From assembly GCA_020851565.1 (NCBI GenBank), contig JADZCN010000120.1, positions 1 to 64,000 of the forward strand: DNA of 64,000 nt. Reading direction: 5' to 3'. The position numbers and the translations under genes were made by a program. The notes under the pieces are model-generated. The model worked only from the letters and a program-made list of their open reading frames with translations, was not told the DNA's origin and made no database searches. Within the stretch, counting starts at the first letter, position 1. Each line of letters begins with the position of its first letter. This document shows, one piece after another, positions 17,821 through 25,104 of this stretch. The DNA comes from Acidobacteriota bacterium. Its GTDB lineage: Bacteria > Acidobacteriota > Vicinamibacteria > Vicinamibacterales > UBA2999.

Positions 17821-18197
17821 GGCTTCATGGACCGCGCTTGCTCGAGCATGTCCTCGAGGGTGTCCATGAGCATGACCAGCGAGTAGGGCTTCTCGACCAG
17901 GCGGGTGAGCGGGCGGATGCTCTCGAGATCCGCGGATTCGGACCTCAGGCCTGAGAAGATGATCACCGGCACGTCGGGCGGCATCGACACCACCACTTCC
18001 CGGCCGGTGCCGCGCCTCAGCCGCAGGTCCACGATGGCGGCCGCGGGACGCTGCCGGCGGATGGCGTCCAGCCCTTCGTCTGCCGTCTCTGCCGTGACGA
18101 CCGTGTACTGTCGCATCTGGAGGAACTTCACCAGCGGCTGTCGTACGGCCGTGTCGTCTTCGACGACGAGGATGACGGGCGAGGGCTCGGTAGTCAC
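17817..18197 (-). CDS. Single-domain response regulator (CheY-like receiver)
   Basis: 126 residues, receiver domain only. The acidic pair is in VVEDD, the phospho-acceptor aspartate in AAIVDLRL, the conserved Thr/Ser position in VIIFSGL and the lysine in LVEKPYS, so the phosphorylation site is complete. There is no output domain and no kinase next to it, so it probably acts in a phosphorelay or by protein contact. Start is GTG 18197 with only a weak ribosome-binding site. Confidence 0.9.
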   Translation of the reverse strand: MTTEPSPVILVVEDDTAVRQPLVKFLQMRQYTVVTAETADEGLDAIRRQRPAAAIVDLRLRRGTGREVVVSMPPDVPVIIFSGLRSESADLESIRPLTRLVEKPYSLVMLMDTLEDMLEQARSMKP

Positions 18198-18281
18198 GGT
18201 CAGGTCAGTGCGTCCACGATCGCGAAGTCGCGAGTATTCTGTGCGATCCGGCCGGAAACGACAAGCGTGGCCCGCATCCGC

Positions 18282-18788
18282 TCACGACACGGGCCGGCGC
18301 CGTTGGAGGATCTGCTTCTGGTGGTGCCGCGTGTGCACGTGGTGAAAGCGGCGCCACTCGGCTGGCGTGAACGGCCCGAGGATGGGGTGATCGAGAACCG
18401 GGCCGGGCCCGAACCGGGCCTCGGCGGCGTCGATGATGGCGTCCATGGCCTCGAGGTCTGCGCGCGAGCGCGCCAGCACCTCGGAGAGCCGCAAGCGACC
18501 GGTGGGGACGACGTGCTTCGGGGCCTCGATGCCGGTCGGGAACCTGCCCAGCGAGACGACCCAGAACGTGAGGGCCCGCGACCGCAGGCTCCGCGCGGAG
18601 GCGCGCGCGGCCCCGCCGTCGAGACAGCGCTGCAGGCCCTTCACGGTGCCGGTGTACGTGCGGTCCAGGTGCTCGACGATCTCGGCGATGGACCAGCGCC
18701 CGTTCACGCGCTCCCCGGCCCGCTCGTCGTCGAGGCCGGCGGTCGCGTCGGTGATGAGCGTCAGGCAGCCGGCCAGGTCGGGGTGCAT
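18282..18788 (-). CDS. DinB-like / DUF1569 four-helix-bundle protein
   Basis: 168 residues with the fold's metal-type histidines: WSIAEIVEHLDRTY near residue 35 and FHHVHTRHHQKQ near residue 155. The helical bundle and the ending are typical of DinB_2/DUF1569 proteins, which include thiol-dependent S-transferases; the substrate is unknown here. The start codon directly abuts a 135-bp tandem-repeat array, so the entire leader is made of repeats and the ribosome-binding site is weak. Confidence 0.82.
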   Translation of the reverse strand: MHPDLAGCLTLITDATAGLDDERAGERVNGRWSIAEIVEHLDRTYTGTVKGLQRCLDGGAARASARSLRSRALTFWVVSLGRFPTGIEAPKHVVPTGRLRLSEVLARSRADLEAMDAIIDAAEARFGPGPVLDHPILGPFTPAEWRRFHHVHTRHHQKQILQRRRPVS

Positions 18789-18790
18789 AC

Positions 18791-18925
18791 GGGGTTCTCA
18801 GGTTCTCAGGTTCTCGGGTTCTGGGGTTCTCGGGTTCTGGGGTTCTCGGGTTCTGGGGTTCGCGGGTTCTGGGGTTCTGGGGTTCTGGGGTTCGCGGGTT
18901 CGCGGGTTCTGAGGTTCCCGGGTTC
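18791..18925. repeat. Tandem array of GGTTCTCGG/GGTTCTGGG units (about 16 copies)
   Basis: Roughly 16 degenerate 8-bp units of the type GGGTTCTC, GGGTTCTG, GGGTTCGC run without interruption from the DUF1569 start codon toward the genomic island. Read on the minus strand the unit is GAACC(C/T)GA, the same as in the methyltransferase leader. Between this array and the attachment repeat no gene is seen. Confidence 0.92.
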
Positions 18926-19005
18926 TGCCCGCTTCGGTGTTGCGCGCCACCTGCGGCTTGCGAATGAATGGCTTGCCAACCTCCGCGTGCCTCTGCGAGC
19001 GGAGG

Positions 19006-19051
19006 TTGGTGGGCCGCGCAGGGATCGAACCTGCGACCCTCTGCTTAAAAG
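19006..19051. repeat. Attachment site, integrase-proximal copy
   Basis: A perfect 46-bp copy of the tRNA-Lys 3' half, from the anticodon loop through the T-arm, acceptor strand and encoded CCA plus two bases. The sequence after it (TTATCTGG) no longer matches the tRNA, so this copy is only a tRNA fragment. It sits 27 bp beyond the integrase stop. Confidence 0.95.
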
Positions 19052-19078
19052 TTATCTGGTAGATCGTGGCCCTTCGCG

Positions 19079-20368
19079 TCAGTTTACGGTTTCTGGTGGT
19101 TTCGTGTCACCGCCCGTCGCCGTTGTCGCATCCGGTCGCGGTGCGTCGGGCACCGTCGAGGACGCCGTTGCAGACGGTTGCAAAGCCTCCCGCACCTTCT
19201 CGAAGCGCCGCATCGCGTCGTGCTGCCCTTGCAGCGTGCTGGCCAGGTAGGTGGACGTCTGGGCGATGTTCACGTGCCCGAGCCAGTCGCGCACCGTCTG
19301 CAGCGGCACGCCGCCCTCGAGCCAGCGCGAGCCCGCCTCGCGCCGGAGGTCGTGGAAGTGCAGGTCGGCGATGTTCGCGCGCCGGCATGCCGCCAACCAC
19401 GCTGTCTTGATGGATCCGACCTTCCGGCCGATCTCGTCCCCGAACACGTAGGCGCCCTCCAGCAGTTCCTTGCCATCGGGCCCGAGGCGCCGCAACTCGA
19501 GGATCGCGCGCAGCCGCGACGACATCGGCACCACCCGGTCGCTCTTCGTCTTCGTCTTCGACGCCGGGAGCCAGATTTCCCCGCGGGGCTTCATCCGCAC
19601 CTGCCACCACTGCAACGTGAGCAGCTCACCCAGGCGGCAGCCCGTCTCCAGCGCGGCCTCCACGATGGCTCGCAGTCGCGGGTTGCACGCCTTCAGCAGC
19701 GCTTCCGCCTGGTCGGGTTCGAGGCGCCGGCGGCGCGGCGTCTCGCGCCGGAACCGCACCACCGTCTCTGTCCCGACCTTGAATGGCGTCTCCTTCAGCA
19801 GCCGGCAGCGCACGGCCCAGTTGAACATCGCCCGGAGCAGGGCCAGGTTCCGGTTCGCCGTGACCGCGCCTCCGCTGTGGCGCGCACCCCGGCCCTCCTT
19901 CTTGACCGCGACCTTCACCGAGCGGGCGGCGTAGAGGCGCTCCAGCGCCAACGGCGTCACGTCCACCACCAGCCACTCGCCGAACGGCCGGACCTCACCC
20001 GTCGGCAGCTCCACCGCCGTCCGGCAGATAGCCGCGAGCTGGTAGGCGTCGTTCGTGAGGCTCGCGGCTCTCCTGGTCGTCAGGTAGTCCTTCCGGTACT
20101 GTCCGCAGAGCTGTTCCACCGTGAGGGTCGCGGCCGCGGGCTTCACGCCGACGACGCCGTCGCGGATCTCCGTCCGCAGCCGGTCTGCTTCCTTGCGAGC
20201 CTCCGCCTTGCTCTTCAGCCGACGGCCGACGTGCTTGTCGAGCGAGAACCGATGCGACACCCCATTCCACTTGAAGTTGAAGTGCCAGGAGTGCGGGCAC
20301 TTCGGCCACGCGCGCCGCGAGCAGCCGCAGACTTTCCGCAGCCCGTCATTTCGGTGTCTGTTTGCCAC
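19079..20368 (-). CDS. int: Tyrosine-type integrase
   Basis: About 429 residues from GTG 20368, chosen because GGGAGGAGG lies just upstream and the track's extra residues are this ribosome-binding site translated. An SAM-like N-terminal core-binding region precedes the catalytic domain with the five key residues: Arg in TGCRLGELL, Lys in ASKTKTKSDR, His-x-x-Arg in HFHDLRREAG, His in WLGHVN and Tyr in TSTYLAST. An N-terminal HSWHFNFKWNG segment resembles AP2-like arm-binding domains. It would integrate and excise the element at tRNA-Lys. The last gene of the leftward cluster, beside the attachment site. Confidence 0.95.
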   Translation of the reverse strand: MANRHRNDGLRKVCGCSRRAWPKCPHSWHFNFKWNGVSHRFSLDKHVGRRLKSKAEARKEADRLRTEIRDGVVGVKPAAATLTVEQLCGQYRKDYLTTRRAASLTNDAYQLAAICRTAVELPTGEVRPFGEWLVVDVTPLALERLYAARSVKVAVKKEGRGARHSGGAVTANRNLALLRAMFNWAVRCRLLKETPFKVGTETVVRFRRETPRRRRLEPDQAEALLKACNPRLRAIVEAALETGCRLGELLTLQWWQVRMKPRGEIWLPASKTKTKSDRVVPMSSRLRAILELRRLGPDGKELLEGAYVFGDEIGRKVGSIKTAWLAACRRANIADLHFHDLRREAGSRWLEGGVPLQTVRDWLGHVNIAQTSTYLASTLQGQHDAMRRFEKVREALQPSATASSTVPDAPRPDATTATGGDTKPPETVN

Positions 20369-20455
20369 GTGCCTCCTCCCGTCAGGCGCCAATGCTCAGC
20401 GCCCATTCAAGTCCTCCTGCACGCGCTCAGGATTGGCCCCCTATCAGTTCTGAAC

Positions 20456-21094
20456 TCACTCCGTCTCCCCGGTGGGTGCCGCCGTTAAGGGAGCGCCCGG
20501 GCGTTCGCCCGGAATCTCAAACGCATTGAGTTGGTCGAACAGGTTCGGGCAGCGACTGACAAACTCCGAAAGCGGGCCTTCAAACTCAAGAGCATCGCCG
20601 AGATGCGCGAACCCGTGCACGACAACATTCGGCCCGACAATGTTCATGGTTACTGTCCAGCGCCGCCGTGTCCCTGGTCGGGCTTCCGCGATCAGCAGAT
20701 GACGCGGAGCCGGTGCCCGGTCAAGCGGCACACTGTCGCCCGACTTCAATGAACCAAATGGCACCGGTGGATACCCCTCGACCAGACACCAGACGTTGGC
20801 GGCGAGCCCAGCGCCGGCGTTCGAGATCACGTACCCGTCGGCTCGCCGGTCGGTGAACACAACTGGCTTGCCTTGGACAATCTCTCGCGTCCACTTGTTC
20901 CTAAACTCGGCGTCGGCGGCTGTCGCCAGCGCGAGCGTCGCTTCCGTGTAGAACCAGACAAGGGCCAATGTCTCCAAAAGAAAGAATGCCTGGAGCACCG
21001 CGGCCGCTTCTGAAATCTTCAGCGTGACCGTTGTGGTGACAATCGCCACTGCGTTCAACAGGACGACTCCAGTGATTAGCGCTCTCTTCGACAT
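20456..21094 (-). CDS. Island membrane protein, unknown function
   Basis: 212 residues from ATG 21094 (GGGAGG upstream). Two hydrophobic helices occupy residues 5-50 (LITGVVLLNAVAIV and AVLQAFFLLETLALVWFY), followed by a soluble domain of about 150 residues, probably cytosolic. The start overlaps by one base the TAA of the ribbon-helix-helix ORF (TAATG), indicating translational coupling. It is the last gene before the integrase, in a position where integrative elements often carry accessory genes. No family recognised. Confidence 0.7.
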   Translation of the reverse strand: MSKRALITGVVLLNAVAIVTTTVTLKISEAAAVLQAFFLLETLALVWFYTEATLALATAADAEFRNKWTREIVQGKPVVFTDRRADGYVISNAGAGLAANVWCLVEGYPPVPFGSLKSGDSVPLDRAPAPRHLLIAEARPGTRRRWTVTMNIVGPNVVVHGFAHLGDALEFEGPLSEFVSRCPNLFDQLNAFEIPGERPGAPLTAAPTGETE

Positions 21095-21389
21095 TAGCGC
21101 CTCCCTTGCCCCTTGGCCCCTCGGCCGGCTCTCGTCAGCCACTTCGTGAGCAGTTCCTCAACCAGTTCGCCGAACTGCTTTGGTGGCTCCTGCTGCAGCA
21201 GTTCGATCTTCACGTCGCGGTGGGTATCCCTCCGGATGTGGACGGTGAGGGGCGTGTAGTCGGGGTCACTGCGGCGCCCCGTGCGCGGCCGACCGGGGCC
21301 GCGCCGCTCCGTGGGTCGTTCCTTCGGTGCGCGTTTCCGTATTGTAGGCGCCCGTGCCGTGTTCCTCGCTCACCGATATGCGTCAGCAT
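21094..21389 (-). pseudogene. Ribbon-helix-helix DNA-binding protein, ORF lacking an in-frame start (frameshifted?)
   Basis: Absent from the ORF track. In the minus frame ending at TAA 21096-21094 the translation contains DPDYTPLTVHIRRDTHRDVK and then QFGELVEELLTKWL, a clear CopG/ParG-like ribbon-helix-helix domain behind a basic RGPGRPRTGRR arm. The frame has no ATG, GTG or TTG before an upstream TGA at 21372-21370. A well-placed ATG at 21389 with GAGGAGGCAGGG starts another frame (MLTHIGERG) that would join it after a one-base shift. It is therefore either a frameshifted gene, a sequencing indel, or starts at the ATA near 21342. Likely a repressor or partition-type regulator of the element. 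Confidence 0.6.
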
Positions 21390-21399
21390 CCCTGCCTCC

Positions 21400-21780
21400 T
21401 CACAGGTGCGCGACCGACCAGCCTCGTGCCCGGTGGAGGAACCGCGCCACCGTCGCGCGATGGCACGGGCTCGCCTCCCGACACGCACATAGCAGCAGGG
21501 CCGGTCGCTCCAGCCCAACGCCAGCCTGATCCAGCAGCTCAAGGCCCGCGGCCGGGTCCGCGAGCTCGATCGGCGCGCCTGGCGTCTTGTAGTTCCGGTT
21601 GCCGAACGCGCGCACCCACAGGTAGTCCGAGCCGAAGACGAGCGCCAGAGGCCCGCGCCTGAACGCGGGCGCCCGGCTGAAGGGTTTGTAGCGGACATCG
21701 ACGATCAGGGCGCGGCGCGCCTCCTGGTGGCGCTGGAGGGTGTCCAGCGTCCCGGTGAGGTATCCCCAGGTGTAGATCAC
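21400..21780 (-). CDS. DUF488 family protein
   Basis: 126 residues from GTG 21780, which overlaps the stop of the 55-residue ORF (GTGA). The longer track ORF has a low-complexity alanine/glycine N-terminus that is the shadow of that small gene. DUF488 features: IYTWGYL start, LIVDVRYKPFSR, and the cysteine motif LLLCACREASPCHR. Family function is unknown; the conserved cysteines and arginines have suggested an enzyme active site. In other mobile elements such genes are cargo. Its stop is 10 bp before the ATG of the ribbon-helix-helix ORF. Confidence 0.85.
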   Translation of the reverse strand: MIYTWGYLTGTLDTLQRHQEARRALIVDVRYKPFSRAPAFRRGPLALVFGSDYLWVRAFGNRNYKTPGAPIELADPAAGLELLDQAGVGLERPALLLCACREASPCHRATVARFLHRARGWSVAHL

Positions 21781-21944
21781 CGGGCGCTCGCCGCCGACGC
21801 ACTCGGCGCCGGCCGCAGCACGAGCCGCGTTCCCCGTCCCACCGACACGACCTCCACCTGCGCGCCACCCAGGCGCCCCACCAGCCGCCGCCCCTGCCGC
21901 CGCAGCCGCACCAAGACCTCCGCCCTCTCGTTGCGCTTCCTCAT
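21777..21944 (-). CDS. Small basic protein, 55 residues
   Basis: Not in the ORF track. ATG 21944 has TGGAGGTCAGCC upstream, the best ribosome-binding site in the area, and the product (KRNERAEVLVRLRRQGRRLV then GGAQVEVVSVGRGTRLVLRP) is basic with two predicted beta strands. Its TGA overlaps the GTG of DUF488. It follows the resolvase by 33 bp. The fold resembles no family I can name; nucleic-acid binding is a guess from charge. Confidence 0.6.
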   Translation of the reverse strand: MRKRNERAEVLVRLRRQGRRLVGRLGGAQVEVVSVGRGTRLVLRPAPSASAASAR

Positions 21945-21977
21945 GGCTGACCTCCAGTGTGTCGAAAAGAGTTGGTT

Positions 21978-22631
21978 TCACAACGTCGCCTCGTGCCCCG
22001 AAAACGATGGATTGATGGGGGTGGACTCCCCCGAGTGCCGGGGAGGGTTTTGCGACAGCCGCGCGCGCTCCCGGTGCACCCGCGACGCGGGCACCCCCAG
22101 CGCCTTCGCGGCCTCGCGCACCGACAGGTGCGCCACACCCTCCAGGGCTCGGGTGGGGATCCGCGCCCTGGGCCGACCGATGCGCACGCCCTCGCGCCGC
22201 GCCCGCGCCAAGCCCGCGTGGATGCGCTCGCGGATGCGCTCCCGCTCGAACTCCGCAAGGGCGGCCAGAATGTGCAGCTGCAGTTTCCCGGCGGGGGTGG
22301 TGCAGTCGATCCCCTCGCCAAGGCTGACGAAGGCCACCCCGACACCCTGAAGCTCCTCGAGCAGCGTCACGAGGTGGCGCAGGTTACGGCCAAGGCGGTC
22401 CAGACGCCAGCAGACGAGGACGTCGAACCTTCGGCGGCGGGCGTCCTTCACGAGTTCGTCCAGGGCCGGCCGGCGGTCCTTGGAACCGCTCACTCCGGTG
22501 TCCATGTACTCCGCGACCGACCAGCCGCGCACCTCGCAGTAGCGCCGGAGTTCCGGGAGCTGGTTCTCGCAGGTCTGGTCCGTCGTGCTCACGCGCGCGT
22601 AGAGGGCCGCGCGCAGCCCCGGCGCGCTCAC
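21978..22631 (-). CDS. Serine resolvase/invertase
   Basis: 217 residues from GTG 22631. The catalytic serine is in LYARVSTTDQ, the other active-site arginines in RRPALDELVKDARR and CWRLDRLGRNLRHL, and the long E-helix in LAEFERERIRERIHAGL. A C-terminal helix-turn-helix follows (SVREAAKALGVPASRVHRE). It would resolve or invert DNA between short res-type sites. The start overlaps the stop of the zinc-ribbon gene (GTGA). A resolvase in addition to an integrase suggests dimer resolution of a circular replicating form. Confidence 0.93.
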   Translation of the reverse strand: MSAPGLRAALYARVSTTDQTCENQLPELRRYCEVRGWSVAEYMDTGVSGSKDRRPALDELVKDARRRRFDVLVCWRLDRLGRNLRHLVTLLEELQGVGVAFVSLGEGIDCTTPAGKLQLHILAALAEFERERIRERIHAGLARARREGVRIGRPRARIPTRALEGVAHLSVREAAKALGVPASRVHRERARLSQNPPRHSGESTPINPSFSGHEATL

Positions 22632-23134
22632 GCCGCCCTCCCTGCCGCCACCGCGGCGTCAGCCGCCCGCCGCCTCATGCAGTCCAGGCAGGCCCAGATG
22701 CTGCCCTCCCGCAGCGCGCGTTCGGTGACGTGGAGGCGCGGGCCAACGCGGTGCGCCGTCAGGCCACGGCGCCCGCACAGGCAGACACACTCGCAGACCC
22801 ACTGCTGGCCCTCTCGATGGGCGCCGGCCACCCACAGCTCGCCGAACCGGGTGAAGCGGAATCGGTACTCACGCTGCTCGGGCAGCAGCAGCCGGCCGCA
22901 CCCGCAGGTCGCGTCCATCGACGCGAACATCGAGGACGCGGTGCGCACGCAGTGCCGCTGCCGGCAGGCCAGGCAGGTAATCACGAACTGCGGCGCGCCG
23001 CGATGCGTGCCTGTCGTGCGCCCGAAGAGGAAGAACCCGTGGTGGTGGTTGTAGAGCTCTCGCGGCGCAAGCTGGTGGGCGTGAAGTGGAGAGTCCAGCG
23101 AGGTGAGAACGGAGGGTGCGGGTGTCGAAACCAT
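22628..23134 (-). CDS. Cysteine-rich zinc-ribbon-like protein, unknown
   Basis: 168 residues from ATG 23134 with GGGAGG upstream. Cysteine clusters appear as TCLACRQRHC, ATCGCG, CECVCLCGRRG and ACLDCMRRR, enough for two or three zinc sites. The middle segment YRFRFTRFGELWVAGAHREG is strand-rich. Phage elements carry many such small zinc proteins, often DNA-binding. Coupled to the resolvase by a 4-bp overlap. Confidence 0.7.
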   Translation of the reverse strand: MVSTPAPSVLTSLDSPLHAHQLAPRELYNHHHGFFLFGRTTGTHRGAPQFVITCLACRQRHCVRTASSMFASMDATCGCGRLLLPEQREYRFRFTRFGELWVAGAHREGQQWVCECVCLCGRRGLTAHRVGPRLHVTERALREGSIWACLDCMRRRAADAAVAAGRAA

Positions 23135-23165
23135 CGGAAGCCTCCCATGTGAGTGGATAATTTAA

Positions 23166-23783
23166 TTACGCACGGAAGGCAACTGGAAAGCATTCGCACG
23201 CGCACGATTTCAGACAGGCGGCTTCGCGTCGCCCAGGCAGGCGAGCGCCTGGTGGAGTAGCTCGACCGCCTCCGGACTCGCAAGGACCGATCGCGCTCTC
23301 GAAGTAGGACTCAGCCGGGGGCTCGGCGTCGACCCGCGCCGTCGCCGCGCCCAACGCGAGGCGCTCAACCTTCACCGCCACGTCGAACATCTGCGCCATG
23401 GTGCCCGGTGTCAACTCCTCGGCTCGGAGCGTCTGTAGCCGCTGGATCAACTGGGCCTGCATGCCCTTCGCAATCGCGACGTGGCGCTCCTCCATCTCGC
23501 GGATCGCCTTCTGTCGCGCCTCCCGGCGCGCGGCTTCATCCCGGAGTCGCTCCGCCCTCTCCCAGGCCCGGACTCGTTCGACCCAACCCCATTTGCCGCT
23601 CCAGCGCCCGACCAGCGCCTTTCGGATCCCGAGCTGTCGAGCCACTTTCGCCCCACTCCTGTCCGCACCCATGTCGCGATAGGTCAAGAACGCGCGGTAG
23701 GACCGACCCGTCTCGCCCGGTTGCTGATCCCACGCCTCGACCTGCTCGACGGTTCGACGGCGGTGGCCTACTCGAACAGGCAC
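23166..23783 (-). CDS. Phage terminase small-subunit-like HTH protein
   Basis: 205 residues from GTG 23783; the longer track ORF runs back through the zinc-finger gene in another frame. An N-terminal helix-turn-helix reads SYRAFLTYRDMGADRSG, VARQLGIRKALVGRWSGKWG, then WVERVRAWERAE, followed by a long basic helix and a C-terminal LALGAATARV segment. This arrangement occurs in phage proteins annotated as small terminase or homeodomain-like proteins, which recognise the packaging site. No large terminase is nearby, so if correct it would act with a helper phage. Other phage HTH roles cannot be excluded. Confidence 0.65.
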   Translation of the reverse strand: MPVRVGHRRRTVEQVEAWDQQPGETGRSYRAFLTYRDMGADRSGAKVARQLGIRKALVGRWSGKWGWVERVRAWERAERLRDEAARREARQKAIREMEERHVAIAKGMQAQLIQRLQTLRAEELTPGTMAQMFDVAVKVERLALGAATARVDAEPPAESYFESAIGPCESGGGRATPPGARLPGRREAACLKSCACECFPVAFRA

Positions 23784-23962
23784 GGCGTCCTCGAAGTAGT
23801 CCTCCGCGCCAGACGCGCGGCCTGACGCCGCTCGAACGTGAGCTTGCGGCAGCTCGGGCGGCAGTGGCGCTGGTGTGGTCGCACCGGCGTGAACGGCGCC
23901 CCGCAGCCCTCGCAGGCTCGCAGAACGCGTTCTGAACGCGAAACTCCGGTCACCCCTTGCAT
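23768..23962 (-). CDS. Small zinc-finger protein
   Basis: 64 residues. CEGCGAPFTPVRPHQRHC followed by RPSCRK forms one treble-clef-like zinc finger (C-x2-C, C-x4-C), and the remaining residues are basic. AAGGA lies before ATG 23962. It overlaps the following TerS-like gene by 16 bp. Proteins of this size are frequent in phages beside terminase genes, where some are HNH-like or regulators; this one has no HNH histidines. Confidence 0.75.
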   Translation of the reverse strand: MQGVTGVSRSERVLRACEGCGAPFTPVRPHQRHCRPSCRKLTFERRQAARLARRTTSRTPCLFE

Positions 23963-24051
23963 GGATTCGTCCTTCCCTTGCCACCCTCCTGCGCGGCTGT
24001 GTGGTCGTCTCCTTGGCTCCTGCCGACTCGTCGGCCTCGTCGTCCGCGTGG

Positions 24052-24723
24052 TCAGCGCGGCGTCGCCAGCACCCGCTCGATGTGGGTGGCGATGGTCCCG
24101 TAGAGGTCCGCGGCGAAGGCACGGGGCCCCTGCGGGCTGACGCGCTCCGCGACAGCCTCGCGAATCTTGGCGAGCAGATCCGCAGGCATCAGCACTGGCC
24201 AGGCGCCGATGCCTCCCATCGGGGGGCCCGGGAACGTCAGCGCCGCGCGCAGCACGCCCGTGTCGTCGCCCTGGCGCGCCGCGGCGAGGAGGATCTGTTC
24301 GCGCACGACCGGGTCCTCCCGCTCGAGCAGCTCCTGGAGCTGCCGCAACCGGGCGAACTCGAGCACGTCGCGCGCCGGCTGGGCGTGCTGCCGCATCTCG
24401 CGCTCGACGTTCGCCGTCAGCTCCTGCACCAGCGCCTGTTGTTTCCTCCGGGCGGTGGCCGCTGTCACTACCAGCGCCTCCGCGTGGAGCCGACGCCGTG
24501 CCAACCTCCCCGCGTCGGTGTACTGGCCGCCCGCTGCGTCTTCGTTCGTCCGCCGGAGGAACGCGTGAATTTCGTCGACCGCCTCCCGCCCGAATGCCGG
24601 CGCACCCGCGAGCTCGTCGTCCTGATAGCCGGCCTCTGCCGCCATGAGCGCCAGCGTGCTCGCCAGCGCGTCCGCCTCCGCCGAGCCGCCCGGCGTGTTC
24701 ACCATCCGCATCACTTCCGCCAT
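24052..24723 (-). CDS. Island hypothetical, helical, 223 residues
   Basis: Start set at ATG 24723 (AGGGAGGAAACGC upstream). Mostly alpha-helical, with charged helices such as ARRRLHAEALVVTAATARRK and LRQLQELLEREDPVVREQI. No motif recognised. It lies 63 bp after the preceding gene and 89 bp before the zinc finger, on the same strand as everything in the element. Confidence 0.65.
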   Translation of the reverse strand: MAEVMRMVNTPGGSAEADALASTLALMAAEAGYQDDELAGAPAFGREAVDEIHAFLRRTNEDAAGGQYTDAGRLARRRLHAEALVVTAATARRKQQALVQELTANVEREMRQHAQPARDVLEFARLRQLQELLEREDPVVREQILLAAARQGDDTGVLRAALTFPGPPMGGIGAWPVLMPADLLAKIREAVAERVSPQGPRAFAADLYGTIATHIERVLATPR

Positions 24724-24786
24724 GCGTTTCCTCCCTTCAACGCGTTGCAATCAACGTTGCAACCATGCAGTTCCGCAGATTCCCGG

Positions 24787-25104
24787 TCACCCTCGCGCGC
24801 CGTGAAGCCCACCTCGTGAGCATTTCGTCGGCGAGCGGGCATCCCTCGCTTCATCACTGAACACCGCGGCGTTCAGATCGGTGAACGTGCACCGCTCCAA
24901 GTAAGCCCGCAATTCGGCGTAGTGCCGTCGAACCGCCGCGCGGTCGGCGTCGGTCACCAGGTGCCGCGGTCCGAGCTCGATAGCGGCGTCGTCCAGAACT
25001 CGGAGCCAGAGGCCGCGCGCCTCCAAGTCGAACACGAGCTTGAAGGCATCCGCGGGCACCACATCGCCCCCTCGCAACACCACCAGTTCGCGTTTTTCGG
25101 TCAT
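24787..25104 (-). CDS. Island hypothetical, 105 residues
   Basis: The ATG has GGAGGGACGACC upstream and overlaps the TGA of the replication gene (ATGA). The product starts with a short beta-rich stretch (ELVVLRGGDVVPADAF) and then resembles small regulatory or primase-associated phage proteins in size only: KLVFDLEARGLWLRVLDD, RRHYAELRAYLE. No function assigned. Confidence 0.65.
   Translation of the reverse strand: MTEKRELVVLRGGDVVPADAFKLVFDLEARGLWLRVLDDAAIELGPRHLVTDADRAAVRRHYAELRAYLERCTFTDLNAAVFSDEARDARSPTKCSRGGLHGARG

Noticed and set aside
18791-18925. Repeat array considered as CRISPR
   Set aside because: Units are 8 bp with no spacers; no cas genes in the window.
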